A stretch of 64,000 nt of DNA from Pseudomonadota bacterium (GTDB lineage: Bacteria; Pseudomonadota; Gammaproteobacteria; Acidiferrobacterales; UBA6901). Below the pieces are notes generated by a model. That model saw only the letters and a list, made by a program, of their open reading frames with translations. It was not told the DNA's origin and did no database searches. Below are positions 1 to 10,585 of the stretch, one piece after another (the stretch's first letter is position 1; each line of letters begins with the position of its first letter). The position numbers and the translations under genes were made by a program. Location of the stretch: the NCBI GenBank assembly GCA_021785515.1, contig JAJYEX010000001.1, positions 783,640 to 847,639 of the forward strand, read 5' to 3'.

Positions 1-2
1 TC

Positions 3-404
3 AAGGCCGCCGGGGCTCAAGTAATCGGCAAGGGCCGGTTTGTACTGAACGCCACTAACGCCGGCGGTTCGACCTATCCGGAGATGCTATTGGGGGCAAC
101 GACTGGCTCGGCGGAACTGTTGGTGCCGCGATCAGTAGTCGCCAATCTTGCTACGGATGAGATCCGCCAACAGCTGGATCAGTACAAGTCTGACGGCACA
201 TTGACACCGACCGAGGCCGGGCAACTTACAAGAAAGCGGGTGAGGGCCATTGTTCGTAATGCACTGCCCATGTACATGAATCGCGTCGCGTCGCGCTGGC
301 ATCTGGTATCGGCGGGCGCGGATTACATGCTTACCGCCACCGTCAGACAAGACAAGCTTTTCATCAACGGCCAGCCGGCGGGTCCGGGCGAGACCGGACA
401 CTGA
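3..404 (+). CDS. C-terminal part of a DUF945/YdgA-like protein (5' end outside window)
   Basis: Frame is open from base 3 through the track ORF 84..404; C-terminus (...LTATVRQDKLFINGQPAGPG) resembles the YdgA/DUF945 C-terminal pattern. Confidence 0.55.
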   Translation, partial: KAAGAQVIGKGRFVLNATNAGGSTYPEMLLGATTGSAELLVPRSVVANLATDEIRQQLDQYKSDGTLTPTEAGQLTRKRVRAIVRNALPMYMNRVASRWHLVSAGADYMLTATVRQDKLFINGQPAGPGETGH

Positions 405-1005
405 CTGCTTGAAAATTTCCGGGGAGCCCAGCGGCGGGCTACGGATGGAAAGCACTTCGGATCCAGCTTTGCGCGGGTCGTTGCGCTTTTGCAGAACCCG
501 ACAGGGGCGGGGGCGGATAACCCGGTTTGGCAGTGGTTCTGCGGAATCCTGGATCTGATTCGGCCGTGATCCTGCAACCGGGGCGACGGGGGCCGTCGTT
601 AGAGTCAGGTTCCGCTTCGGGTTGATCCCGGCTTGCTGAAGCGGGACAACCGGCAGATTCAGGTTCGGGACCGACGCGGGCCATGTTGCGGTGGATTGGG
701 ATAGGGGCGCTCTGGGTACCTGACCGAATTCACACACATTTGGCATGCCGGTTTGCACTGGACGGTTTGAGCCGTTCAGGTCAAGGGAGCGGGCACGCCA
801 AGCCAGTCGAAACAGGCGATGGGCAGGGCGCGCTTCAAAGACACGTGGCTTTTCGGTTACCCGGACCGGTTGGCTGTGGCTCCCTCGCGGGCGTCTACGT
901 CCGATGTGCTTTGCGCGAACAACTCCGATATTTTGTCGGTTTGTTGCATCTACACGGCTTTGCTATGCGCTTTTTTCGCACTTAGTCACTCTTTGTGCGG
1001 GGTGC

Positions 1006-1033
1006 AAAAAAAAGCGGGCGCCGAAGCGCCCGC
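1006..1033 (-). terminator. Rho-independent terminator downstream of amt
   Basis: On minus strand GCGGGCGCTTCGGCGCCCGC hairpin followed by T8, just after the amt stop. Confidence 0.85.
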
Positions 1034-1063
1034 AAATGCAACCTCATTCTGATGACTGGAACG

Positions 1064-2506
1064 TCATTCCCCGTAGGCACGCTCCCCGTGCTGGGAGATG
1101 TCGAGACCTTCGCGTTCCTCTTCCTCGGTCGGACGCAGACCGACAATCATGTCCACGACCTTGAGGATGATGTAGGTCATTACCGCGTCATAAACCAGCA
1201 CTGCGCCGACGTCGATGAACTGTAACGTCAACTGGTGGAAGTTGCCCTCCAGCACACCGGCCGTGCCACCGATGGCCTTTACCGCAAACACGCCGGTAAG
1301 GATAGCACCGAGCGCTCCACCGACAGCGTGTACGCCGAATGCATCCAACGCATCGTCATAGCCAAACATGTTTTTCATGTAGGTCGCGGTCCAGAAGCAG
1401 ACGACGCCGCCGGCGATTCCGATGATGAGAGCGCCGGTCGGATCAACGAAACCCGAAGCCGGCGTGATCGCCACCAGCCCGGCTACCGCACCTGACGCCA
1501 TGCCCAGGACGCTCGGCTTACCGCGCGCCATCCACTCGGCGAACATCCAGGCCATTGCCGCGGCGGCGGTAGCAATCTGCGTGGTCGCCATAGCCATGCC
1601 CGCACGTCCGCCGGAGGAGACGGCGCTACCGGCATTGAAGCCGAACCAGCCGACCCACAGCAGCGAGGCTCCGATCACGGTAAGCACCAGGTTGTGGGGC
1701 GCCATAGGCTCTTTCTTGTAACCGACACGCTTGCCGATTACGAGCGCGGTCACCAGGCCCGCGACACCAGCGTTCAGGTGCACCACGGTTCCACCCGCGA
1801 AGTCCAGGGCACCGAGCTTTGCGAGCCAGCCGTTAGCAGACCAGACCCAGTGGGCCACTGGTGAGTACACCAGCACCAGCCACAGCGTCATGAACCACAG
1901 CACCGCCGAGAACTTGATGCGCTCTGCGAAAGAGCCGGAGATCAGGGCCGGAGTGATGATGGCGAAAGTCATCTGGAAAGCCATGTATACCGATTCCGGC
2001 ACGGCCCCCGACAGGTCGGACACCGTCGTTTTCCCCATGCCGTGCAGGAACAGCCGGCTTAGATTGCCGATAAAGGCGTTGCCGTCGGTAAAGGACAGGC
2101 TGTAGGCGATGACATACCACAGAACTGTCACCAGACAGGTGGTGGCAAAACTGTGGGCCAGGGTGCTCAGGACGTTCTTGTTTCGCACCATGCCGCCGTA
2201 GAACAGTGCCAGACCCGGAACCGTCATCATCAATACCAGCGCCATGGACGTAAGCATCCACGCGGTATCACCGGGATTGATTTTCGGGTTCGGATCCGAA
2301 CTTATTGCTTCGGTGGGTGCAGGAGCTGCTGGGGCAGCGGCGACCGGGGCAGCCGGAGCGGCGGCCGGGGTCGCAGCGGTGGCCGCGGCGGCAGGCGGTG
2401 CCGTCGGTGTCGTGCCCTCGTCGCTGAACGCCAGCATCGGAGCCGACAAGAGCAGCAGGGCTAGGACGATCCCGAAGAACGTCTTGGTACGGAATTGGTT
2501 GCGCAT
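1064..2506 (-). CDS. amt: Ammonium transporter (Amt family) with signal peptide and Ala/Pro-rich N-terminal linker
   Basis: NPGDTAWMLTSMALVLMMTVPGLALFYGGMVRNKN... typical Amt; start chosen at MRNQFRTKTF. Confidence 0.93.
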   Translation of the reverse strand: MRNQFRTKTFFGIVLALLLLSAPMLAFSDEGTTPTAPPAAAATAATPAAAPAAPVAAAPAAPAPTEAISSDPNPKINPGDTAWMLTSMALVLMMTVPGLALFYGGMVRNKNVLSTLAHSFATTCLVTVLWYVIAYSLSFTDGNAFIGNLSRLFLHGMGKTTVSDLSGAVPESVYMAFQMTFAIITPALISGSFAERIKFSAVLWFMTLWLVLVYSPVAHWVWSANGWLAKLGALDFAGGTVVHLNAGVAGLVTALVIGKRVGYKKEPMAPHNLVLTVIGASLLWVGWFGFNAGSAVSSGGRAGMAMATTQIATAAAAMAWMFAEWMARGKPSVLGMASGAVAGLVAITPASGFVDPTGALIIGIAGGVVCFWTATYMKNMFGYDDALDAFGVHAVGGALGAILTGVFAVKAIGGTAGVLEGNFHQLTLQFIDVGAVLVYDAVMTYIILKVVDMIVGLRPTEEEEREGLDISQHGERAYGE

Positions 2507-2522
2507 CAAAGTTTCCCCCATA

Positions 2523-2915
<393 letters not shown>

Positions 2916-4061
2916 TTAAAATTTATACAAAGCTTCGACGCCGAACGAAGACTGGTTGTCCTTGTAAGTTCCATCAACCATCTGGAACACGTTTGCGTTT
3001 GACTTGTCGTAGCGTACTTCGCCGCGCAGCTCCATTTGCGTCGTGGGCATGTAGGCAAGCGTTACAGTACCTTCATCCCATTTTTGGATGTTTCCGGTCG
3101 TGAACCCGTTTTTGTCATCGAAATACTCGAGCCGACCGGCTATCCGCCACAGACTGTTGATGTCGTAATTGATGTAACCAGCGACACCATCCCACTTGGC
3201 CGAAGATCCGCCGGCCATTGCATCCTGCTGCTGGCCTTCATCACCCTCGGCCGCCAGCGTCAGCGCGCTTGTGACACTGTAGCTGGCTACGAGATCGAGC
3301 AGGTCACGGCGCCCCACCAAGCCGGAAGGTGCCGAAGTGCCGCTCGTGAAGCCGCCGGCATCACCGCTGTAGATGTCTGCAGTAATTGAGAGCGGCTTGA
3401 CCGGTGTCGCCAGAAGACCGAGTTCAATGGTCTTGCCGTATCCGCTGGTTGCGGTCGGGGTGACAACGTTCCAGCCGTTGTTGATGCCCACAACCACCTT
3501 GTAGTCGTCATTTATGGCGTAATTGGCGCGCACGCCAGTGTGGGTTGAGGGTATTGCATAGCCGAAGAGAATTCCTCGGGTGAAGTTGTAATCCTCGGGA
3601 CTGGTGATTACCTCTTCGCCGGCCAGCGTGTCGTATTTGCCGCCCATCACGGTCAGAGGTCCGGTCGCGTACTGGAAGTAGGCCTGTTGCACATCGACTT
3701 CAGTGGCGCCGCTACCAGCAGTTCCGGAAGGCAAACCGGCTGAACTGTCCACGGTGGCGTCCGTGCCATAGTCGAGCTCCGTCATGCCGCCGAAGCCGCT
3801 GGTGGGGAGATAAGCTGCTGACAGATCGATCGTGTGCAGATCGAAACCGTTGTGTTGCGCGTCATAGACGCGATTGGGAGTTCCGCCTTTAAACAGCCCG
3901 GTCCCGGTCAGGTAGCTGTAGGAAGTATCGATATACCCACTGAACGTAATGCCTGAAGCCTGCAGAACGTCTCCCAGGGTAGGGGTTTTGTCCGCCCCCC
4001 ACACAGTCGCGGTGCACATCGCCATGCTGGTCGCAATGACGGTTTTGCTGAAGCGGTTCAT
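2916..4061 (-). CDS. Outer-membrane beta-barrel porin (BBP2/OmpL-like), signal peptide
   Basis: Signal peptide MNRFSKTVIATSMAMCTATVWGA, alternating beta-strand pattern, terminal Phe (ALYKF*); co-directional with glnK-amt. Confidence 0.75.
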   Translation of the reverse strand: MNRFSKTVIATSMAMCTATVWGADKTPTLGDVLQASGITFSGYIDTSYSYLTGTGLFKGGTPNRVYDAQHNGFDLHTIDLSAAYLPTSGFGGMTELDYGTDATVDSSAGLPSGTAGSGATEVDVQQAYFQYATGPLTVMGGKYDTLAGEEVITSPEDYNFTRGILFGYAIPSTHTGVRANYAINDDYKVVVGINNGWNVVTPTATSGYGKTIELGLLATPVKPLSITADIYSGDAGGFTSGTSAPSGLVGRRDLLDLVASYSVTSALTLAAEGDEGQQQDAMAGGSSAKWDGVAGYINYDINSLWRIAGRLEYFDDKNGFTTGNIQKWDEGTVTLAYMPTTQMELRGEVRYDKSNANVFQMVDGTYKDNQSSFGVEALYKF

Positions 4062-4620
4062 CAGTTTTCCCTCGCGTAAAGTTTTGGTTCAGTCCGAAGA
4101 TCGTCGGCCGGAACCGGTTTGGTCTTCGCCCTGCATATGGGTCATTTCCACATTTAGCTAATCACTGCCACTGATACCTCGACCCATTGCAGGCACGCCG
4201 GAGCAGAATCTATGCCAAATGCACAAATACAATGATAATCAAATGGATACGAGTGATTATGAAGATTATGGCCGATTTAGTTGCACTGATTTGGAGCTAT
4301 CTGAAATCAGTTTTGCCTGGTATTGGTGCAACGGGATATCGTTTTGTTTGGGGTAATGCATTTGCGGGTTTTTGATTGGCTGTATAAACCACCGGATCGT
4401 GCAGTATTTTTTTTATGGCGGGAGGAGAATTTGGGAAACCCGCAGAGCACGGACACGCTGCCACGCGTAGTGGAAACAAAACTCAGAGCGCATCAGAAAG
4501 GGCTGCGGGCACGATCCTGGGTCAGGGTGTTCCCGAACTACCCAGCACGGCAAAGACCTGCCGCAGCTTGGGCCGTCGCCGACAATGGCGGGCTCGGTGA
4601 ATGGCAACCGAGTCTGATTT

Positions 4621-5385
4621 TTAAAGCTGCAACGTAAACCCGGGCCCAATCTCGGCAACCCGCCAGCGGCGAAATGCAGACGGAATCTGAACTTGCTGGC
4701 GCCATTCGGACGGGGACACGGGTTCCGGTAGTCCGTGCGCCGCGAGCAAAGACTGGCCTTCGCGGTAGGGGAGGGTGGAGCGCTGAATCTCCCAGGAGAC
4801 GCGCCCATGCCGGACACCGAAACTGATCTCGGGATCGAGGCGGAAAACCGCGAACGTGCGCTGTTGCGGCTTTGCGGCTCTGCCGCCACCGGCAAGGCAC
4901 AAGCTGCGGTCGAGCGCAAGAACAAAATGTTCGCCAAACACCGCAAACAGTCCACGGCGTGAGCGCCAATCTCCATAGGCGGAGCATTCGTCTTGCAGCA
5001 CCAGTGCCAGCCGGTCGTCGGTCGGGGGCGTCACTCGCTCCCAGATCTCGAGTCCCGAGGTCCTGGCGCTCTGGGTTATCAGCTTTTGCCCCTCAAGCCA
5101 CACATGTCCGCAGTCGCCGATGTCGGTAGGGGCGAGGTTGGCGAACCAGCTCTGCCAAGTAAGCATATCTCCCTGCATCTGCAGTTCCCCCGCAACGCCG
5201 CGGCGAAGTCCTATTCGACCGGAATCCGACGACGACAGATGCAGGTCGGCGTACAGCTGGCCGGTCTGCAGCCTCCAGACTTCCGAGTCTGTATCGTGCA
5301 GAATTTCAGTCTCCAGCAAACGGCGGCGCCAGAGCCCCACGAATCCTTCTGGAATCGCAACGAGACTGGACGGCTCGCTAATCAC
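4621..5385 (-). CDS. Conserved hypothetical protein (beta-rich, lipocalin-like architecture guessed)
   Basis: 254-aa ORF MISEPSSLVAIPEGFVGLWRRRLLETEILHDTDSEVWRLQT..., good codon usage, no clear family recognised. Confidence 0.6.
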   Translation of the reverse strand: MISEPSSLVAIPEGFVGLWRRRLLETEILHDTDSEVWRLQTGQLYADLHLSSSDSGRIGLRRGVAGELQMQGDMLTWQSWFANLAPTDIGDCGHVWLEGQKLITQSARTSGLEIWERVTPPTDDRLALVLQDECSAYGDWRSRRGLFAVFGEHFVLALDRSLCLAGGGRAAKPQQRTFAVFRLDPEISFGVRHGRVSWEIQRSTLPYREGQSLLAAHGLPEPVSPSEWRQQVQIPSAFRRWRVAEIGPGFTLQL

Positions 5386-5856
5386 GTTTGCAGATCCGGA
5401 ACGGCACAGGGTATTCCCGCTGGTTTAGGGTGTCGGGTACGCCTGGCGTCGATTCTGCCGTTCGTGTCGCACGGTGCCGTGCGACACGCATCGAGCTGGT
5501 CTTTGTGATGAGCGGAATCCACACGCAACGCTGCACCTAGTCCTGTGCCTGGAGGTACCCGCTGACTTTGGCATCGGGTCCCGACCCAGAGATTTTCCTA
5601 ACTGATCAGAAGGCAAGCACCGTGCCAGCGTATTCAGGAACCATGGCCGGTGCGGATGGACAGGAATATTTATAACATTAACAGTCGGTTGTAACTTATA
5701 AGGCGCGGACCGATGGAGACGCGGGGATCGGCTCCACCATTCGCCGTGTCCGCGAATGATTCACCCCGGTGGCGTTTTGCACCGACCTGGTGCGCACGGT
5801 TAGGTTCGGGGAATCAGCGCCCGCACTTCAACGGTAACTGTCTGAGACGTCCCGTG

Positions 5857-6528
5857 CTAAAACCGGTAGTCCCCCGAGATAACGAGGGTGGCATCGTTCA
5901 GTTTGCTCGTCGGAGTCTGTGTCGTATCGGTCACCGCGATTGCTGCATCCAGATCCCCAAACATGCGGCTGAAGCCTACGCTGCCGTCGGAGTAGTCACC
6001 GCCCATGGTCGGGTCAGTCAGAAAATAGTGCCCGGCATGAAGGTTAAGCTTTACACCGCTGCCGATGTCATACCGGAGCGCCCCTTCTATGTAATCGTCA
6101 TGATGCTCGAAATCATGCGACCACTTCACGGATGCCGGGCCAAAGAATAGCCGGCCATAGGCCTCCCAGAAGGCACCACGGTCCTGGCCCGGGAAAACGA
6201 ACGCATTGGAATAGGCGTGCGCACCGACATCGAACCCCAGACCGGAACTGCCCTCGTAGGCGACACCCGCATAGGCGTCGCCGCGCAGGTTCGCGCCACT
6301 GTTCGGGATGTTCTGCGTGGTGCCCCAAAGTCCGGCGTAGAACCCGCCAGGATGCTTGATTTCAACGCCACCCTGGAGGGCCGGCTGATTGTTGCTCTGG
6401 GAAATTCCGCGAAAGACGTAGTTGCTGACTACGCCAATGTTGTAGGTCGGTGGTTCGAAGCTTTGCGCCCATGCCGTACCGCTGGCAAACAGACCCGTTA
6501 CCAAGACTGCAAGAGCTAATTTCTGCAT
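5857..6528 (-). CDS. TorF family putative porin (Gcw_chp)
   Basis: MQKLALAVLVTGLFASGTAWAQ signal peptide; YNIGVVSNYVFRGISQSNNQPALQGGVEIKHPGGFYAGLWGT motif; ends ...GDYRF*. Confidence 0.85.
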   Translation of the reverse strand: MQKLALAVLVTGLFASGTAWAQSFEPPTYNIGVVSNYVFRGISQSNNQPALQGGVEIKHPGGFYAGLWGTTQNIPNSGANLRGDAYAGVAYEGSSGLGFDVGAHAYSNAFVFPGQDRGAFWEAYGRLFFGPASVKWSHDFEHHDDYIEGALRYDIGSGVKLNLHAGHYFLTDPTMGGDYSDGSVGFSRMFGDLDAAIAVTDTTQTPTSKLNDATLVISGDYRF

Positions 6529-6756
6529 GGATCCCCTCTGGTCCACAACGTTGAATGCTGGTCGGTGGGCTCCAGCCCGCATGCGCCGTTGCGATTTTAA
6601 GGGATCGACTCGGCAAAATGAATGCCGTCCGGCGGGCCGGCAGCACATTTCGCCGCCGCGAATCGGGTCCAAGCCCATGACGGCCGCATATGCTATTATC
6701 CCCGTCAATTCCCTGCTGCAGGCAGGACGACCGGCTCGACCTCCCATCAAGGCGAC

Positions 6757-7005
6757 ATGATCATGTCAGATACTAGTCCCATCGACCAGATCTTGGCTGC
6801 GCTGCGTGGCGCGCTGCCACAAAACATTGTGGCCGACGCCGAACGCAATCTCCGGGCAGCGCTAAACTCGGCATTCGAGCGCCTGGACTTGGTGACGCGG
6901 GAAGAACTAGATGTCCAGGCGGCGGTTCTCGGGCGCGCGCGCGCCAAGCTGGCAGATCTGGAAAAGCGGATCGCAGAGCTGGAACAAAAATCCACCAAGC
7001 CCTGA
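6757..7005 (+). CDS. ubiK: Ubiquinone biosynthesis accessory factor UbiK (BMFP/YqiC)
   Basis: Small coiled-coil protein with ...VTREELDVQAAVLGRARAKLADLEKRIAELE, typical BMFP. Confidence 0.9.
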   Translation: MIMSDTSPIDQILAALRGALPQNIVADAERNLRAALNSAFERLDLVTREELDVQAAVLGRARAKLADLEKRIAELEQKSTKP

Positions 7006-7066
7006 CCGTTGTCGCCGGCGCGAGGTTTGTGTCAGCGCCTCTCTGGCGTCGGACAACTGCAGCAAC

Positions 7067-7096
7067 AAAAAGCGGCCCGAAGGCCGCTTTTTTTTA
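7067..7096. terminator. Bidirectional Rho-independent terminator between ubiK and cytochrome c5 gene
   Basis: AAAAAGCGGCCCGAAGGCCGCTTTTTTTT between convergent genes. Confidence 0.9.
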
Positions 7097-7111
7097 GCTC
7101 CTGCGGACTGC

Positions 7112-7603
7112 CTACTTGCCGTGGGCAACCATGTATCGTACCGCCGCCTCTACGTCGGCATTCGACAAGGCCATGTTGCCACCCTTGGCCGGCATCGTGC
7201 CAGCCTTCCCGGTAAACCCATGGAGCGCGTGCTTGTACAGGGTGGGCAGGCCCTTGGCAATATGGGGCGCCCATGCCGCCTTATCGCCGAATTTCGGTGC
7301 GCCAGCAATACCGGGGCCATGGCAAGCCATACACGTCGACTGGAATGTGCTCTTGCCAACATTGTCCGCTGCGTTCGCTGCCGGAATCAGGTTGCTTACG
7401 GCCAGCGTGCTGCCGACTGTCACTTCGCCAACTGGCTGGATGCGGGCGGCAATGGCGGCCTGATTCTGGACCATCGACTGCTTGTGCCCGTTCATATTCA
7501 GCCCGCTGGTTACCATCTGGGCAACCACGAAAATCACCACGGTCACCGCAACCAGGGCGGCGACCAGCGCTGTAAACGCCTTGAACACCTTGCGATCGTT
7601 CAT
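7112..7603 (-). CDS. Cytochrome c5 family protein
   Basis: N-terminal TM anchor; one haem motif CMACH; GAPKFGDKAAWAPHIAKGLPTLYKHALHGF; C-terminal MPAKGG..LSNADVEAAVRYMV. Confidence 0.9.
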   Translation of the reverse strand: MNDRKVFKAFTALVAALVAVTVVIFVVAQMVTSGLNMNGHKQSMVQNQAAIAARIQPVGEVTVGSTLAVSNLIPAANAADNVGKSTFQSTCMACHGPGIAGAPKFGDKAAWAPHIAKGLPTLYKHALHGFTGKAGTMPAKGGNMALSNADVEAAVRYMVAHGK

Positions 7604-7992
7604 TGTTTGCTCCTGTTAATTTTCCAAAATCTTCTGAAATTCCGAAATCGCTTGCCGCCGCAGTGGTGGCAAACCCCAAAATATGTAGACCGCAGGATTA
7701 TAGGCACAACGCCCCCAAATTGCACATTGCGGTGCACCGTTTAGCTGATCTCCGGATTAGAATAACTCTGCCAAAAAGACAACGAGGTGTGTCGACGTGG
7801 CGCGCGCCAGCGGGATTCGAGGTCATAAAGGGGGGGCCGATACTGCGGTGGACGCTGGCACCGCATAACGGTATTCTTGCGCCACCGTGGGGCGTGCAGC
7901 AGGTGTTAGCTTTACCCGCCCAGATGCTGCGGCTCCACTGCATTCCGAGCAGGCAAAGCCAGACGGCTTGGAGCTCATATAGCTCGCATCAC

Positions 7993-8069
7993 GCGCCCTT
8001 AGCTCAGCTGGATAGAGCGTTGGATTCCGATTCCAAAGGTCAGAGGTTCGAATCCTCTAGGGCGCGCCA
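7993..8069 (+). tRNA. tRNA-Arg (anticodon CCG), CCA encoded
   Basis: Cloverleaf: GCGCCCT/AGGGCGC acceptor, TTGGA-TTCCGAT-TCCAA anticodon arm, AGAGG-TTCGAAT-CCTCT T arm, 3' GCCA. Confidence 0.97.
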
Positions 8070-8378
8070 ATCTATTGATTATCTGTGTGTTTCAGATTTG
8101 CTTGACTGCCCCCTGAGCGTCGGTCCGGCTTGCCAACACTCCAGTCATCCTGGGTGTGCAACTGACGCTCCTGAGCGTTGGCTGGAAACCGCCGATGTGC
8201 CCAAGTTCCGGCGCGTGCCCACATGGTACCCGTTGGGCGCCCAGAGCTCCCGGGGCGACCATCGACAGCCGCCCTCAAATGAGCATTGGCCCCCCAGCCT
8301 GTTGGCGCTTATCGCGCGATCACGGGGCGCACAGGCAAAGGACACCGGCGGCAGGGACTTATGCCCTGGGGAGGGCCG

Positions 8379-8774
8379 TCAGCCCTTGGCCTTGCGCCAG
8401 CAGTCCACGCTCCAGGCCCCGGGACCGTTGACGACCAACATGATCAGTCCGCCGGTGAAGCCCAGCTCGGCGAGCAGGATGATTTGTGACGTCTCGTCGG
8501 TCACGGTATGGTGGAAGATGACGATGGCCGCCAGCGAGAACAGCGCCAGCGCCCCGGCGGCGACGCGGGTAAACAGGCCGATGATCACCGCAATCCCCCC
8601 GAGGAGTTCGCACGCAATGACCAGCGGCAGCAGTGCGCCCGGCACCCCATAGGCCTGCATGTAGCCCTGAGTACCCGCGTAATTGTTGATCTTGCCAATC
8701 GCCGCGATCACGAATATCGCGGCAAGTAACACCCGTCCGATCAGATCCAGTGCAGCCTCAGTCTGCTTGTTCAT
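8379..8774 (-). CDS. DoxX family membrane protein
   Basis: MNKQTEAALDLIGRVLLAAIFVIAAIGKINNYAGTQGYMQAYGVPGALLPLVIACELLGGIAVIIG. Confidence 0.9.
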   Translation of the reverse strand: MNKQTEAALDLIGRVLLAAIFVIAAIGKINNYAGTQGYMQAYGVPGALLPLVIACELLGGIAVIIGLFTRVAAGALALFSLAAIVIFHHTVTDETSQIILLAELGFTGGLIMLVVNGPGAWSVDCWRKAKG

Positions 8775-9275
8775 AGGTCGACGTCTCCAGGTGGAGTTGG
8801 ATGTCTTGTTGTTCCAATACGCGTGGCCGGCCAGCATTGCCGGTTGGCGTTTATTCTTGCGTCAACCGTTCGCGAATGCAAGCGCTTCTGCACGGTTGCG
8901 CTGTCGGCCACCGGAATGCGCGCACCGTTTATATCGTGCGACGGGGCGCTGTTCGGGCCTGGCGGTTTTAAGCGGGCAGTCTTTTCCAATTCCTTTCGAG
9001 CATGACCGACTTTGCCGGATCACTTGTCGCAAACCCGTTTACGCTGCTTTGCATAGACCTTGAGCGTCTGCCCACTCGCGCCGGCTTGGTGCAGATGTTC
9101 AAGCCAAAAGTGTTCTGTTCGGTCAGCACATCGATCATCACTTCATTGCAGTTGTCGGAGCGCCGAGAGTGACGAAGGCAACGGGACAGCGGATGAATGC
9201 GGATTTTGGGGTGCTTATCTTCCATCGTTTCTGTAACTCGGGGAAATTGCCAGACTTTGACCGCCGTTGAGTGTC

Positions 9276-9639
9276 CTAAAGCCCGGCGGGATTCCTGTCG
9301 AAGCTACCGAGCGGGATGTGTCCGCTCTTGCGGGCAATCCCACGAACGAGGATGTCTGAGAAGGTTGCGCGCTCGTACTTAACGGAATTTCTCGACAGCA
9401 GCCTCAACGACATCCTGACCTTGAACGGTCAGGCGCTCGTCGTTGAGCAACATCTTGATTGCTTTGGCGATCTGTTCACGAGTGCGGTCGTATACAGAAT
9501 CGAGTACCCAGGATGTCTCCGCCAACACCAGGTGAGACATCCACGCGCCCTTGGAGGCAAACTTGTCGGCGGACTCGACCTGTTTCTTGTCATCCGGTGC
9601 GATGAGCCGAACCAAGACATCGGTATCAACTGCGCGCAT
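9276..9639 (-). pseudogene. PIN-domain (VapC-like) ribonuclease gene, frameshifted
   Basis: MRAVDTDVLVRLIAPDD...SHLVLAETSWVLDSVYDRTREQIAKAIKMLLN..AVEKFR then TAA; removing one T restores KYERATFSDILVRGIARKSGHIPLGSFDRN. Confidence 0.75.
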
Positions 9640-10585
9640 GCCGTTTGCGCATAAGCTCCCGGATTTCTTCCTTACTCTAACACCGGGCATGACCCTTCTC
9701 GATGCTGGGCAGATCAGGTAGATTGCGACCGGCGCCACGCACGGGCATAAGAGCCGTCAGCGTCCCGCACCGACAAGCTTACGGCGTTTTTGTCCGGCAG
9801 ACGCTACGACCATGGACTATTTCGGGCGAGATGGAAAAAATTGAGATTGTGTCCTAAAGATAGAGAGGAATCCCAAGATAACATCTTGGCCTGGTGGGCC
9901 TTTCGGTACCAGGGATTGCACTGGGCGACGGTTCGAAGCGTATGTCGTGACCGGGTTGCGCACAACGGATTTGTGAGAGGACCTTATGACCCGAAAGCTG
10001 CCCGCAGCGCGAACAGGCGTTCCGATGCTATCGGGGCATGATTACGGCCATGCGGTATCGGGTTTTCTTGAGATATTTTTCGTTTCTGCCAGTGGCGTGG
10101 GACGCCGGCGCAAGGAGCCACGTCGGTCGGTTAGCGGCGCGCCTTCAGCATGCGGGCCCGATGGGTCTTATTTGCCGACGTGTCGACCATCCGGTTTCCT
10201 CTGCACGCCCTATGGAACGATTCAGGGGTTTCATTGCGGGTTTTACTGCCCGGGGTGATACGTGGAAGCGGAAACCAGGCACGCGGGCCATACAGGTCAA
10301 GTGCAAGCCGCGTGGCGCCCGAGCCGACTCCGCGTCGATAGCCTCAAGGGAAATGTAATGCAGCGATTGACCTATTTCGGCGGCATGGCCTTAATTTTTT
10401 TCTGCTGCTTATGGCGCATCGTGCGGCGCGCGCAGACCAGTCCTTTATCAACAGGCTGCTTTCCGGCGCCGACTATCACGGCGATTTCGGCCGATACAGG
10501 CCGCTTGCAGTCCTTCCTGGCCGAGTTTCCGAAACGATTCGGACCTGCAGCGGCCATGCCCTTTGACGCCAAACCGGGAGTCACG

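Noticed and set aside
132-758. 208-aa minus-strand ORF at the left end
   Set aside because: Antisense to the DUF945-like coding frame and extends into GC-rich non-coding DNA; composition (Arg/Pro-rich) is typical of spurious ORFs.
4062-4300. Possible sigma54 (-24/-12) promoter for the porin-glnK-amt operon
   Set aside because: I looked for GG-N10-GC on the minus strand; GGCGTGCCTGCAATGG has wrong spacing, so no claim is made.
5713-6150. Plus-strand 145-aa ORF
   Set aside because: Mostly antisense to the TorF-like porin gene.
8968-9225. Minus-strand 85-aa ORF (MEDKHPKIRIHPLSRCLRHSRRSDN...) as a possible gene or gene remnant
   Set aside because: No recognisable family and no operon context; could be remnant coding DNA but not supportable without a search.
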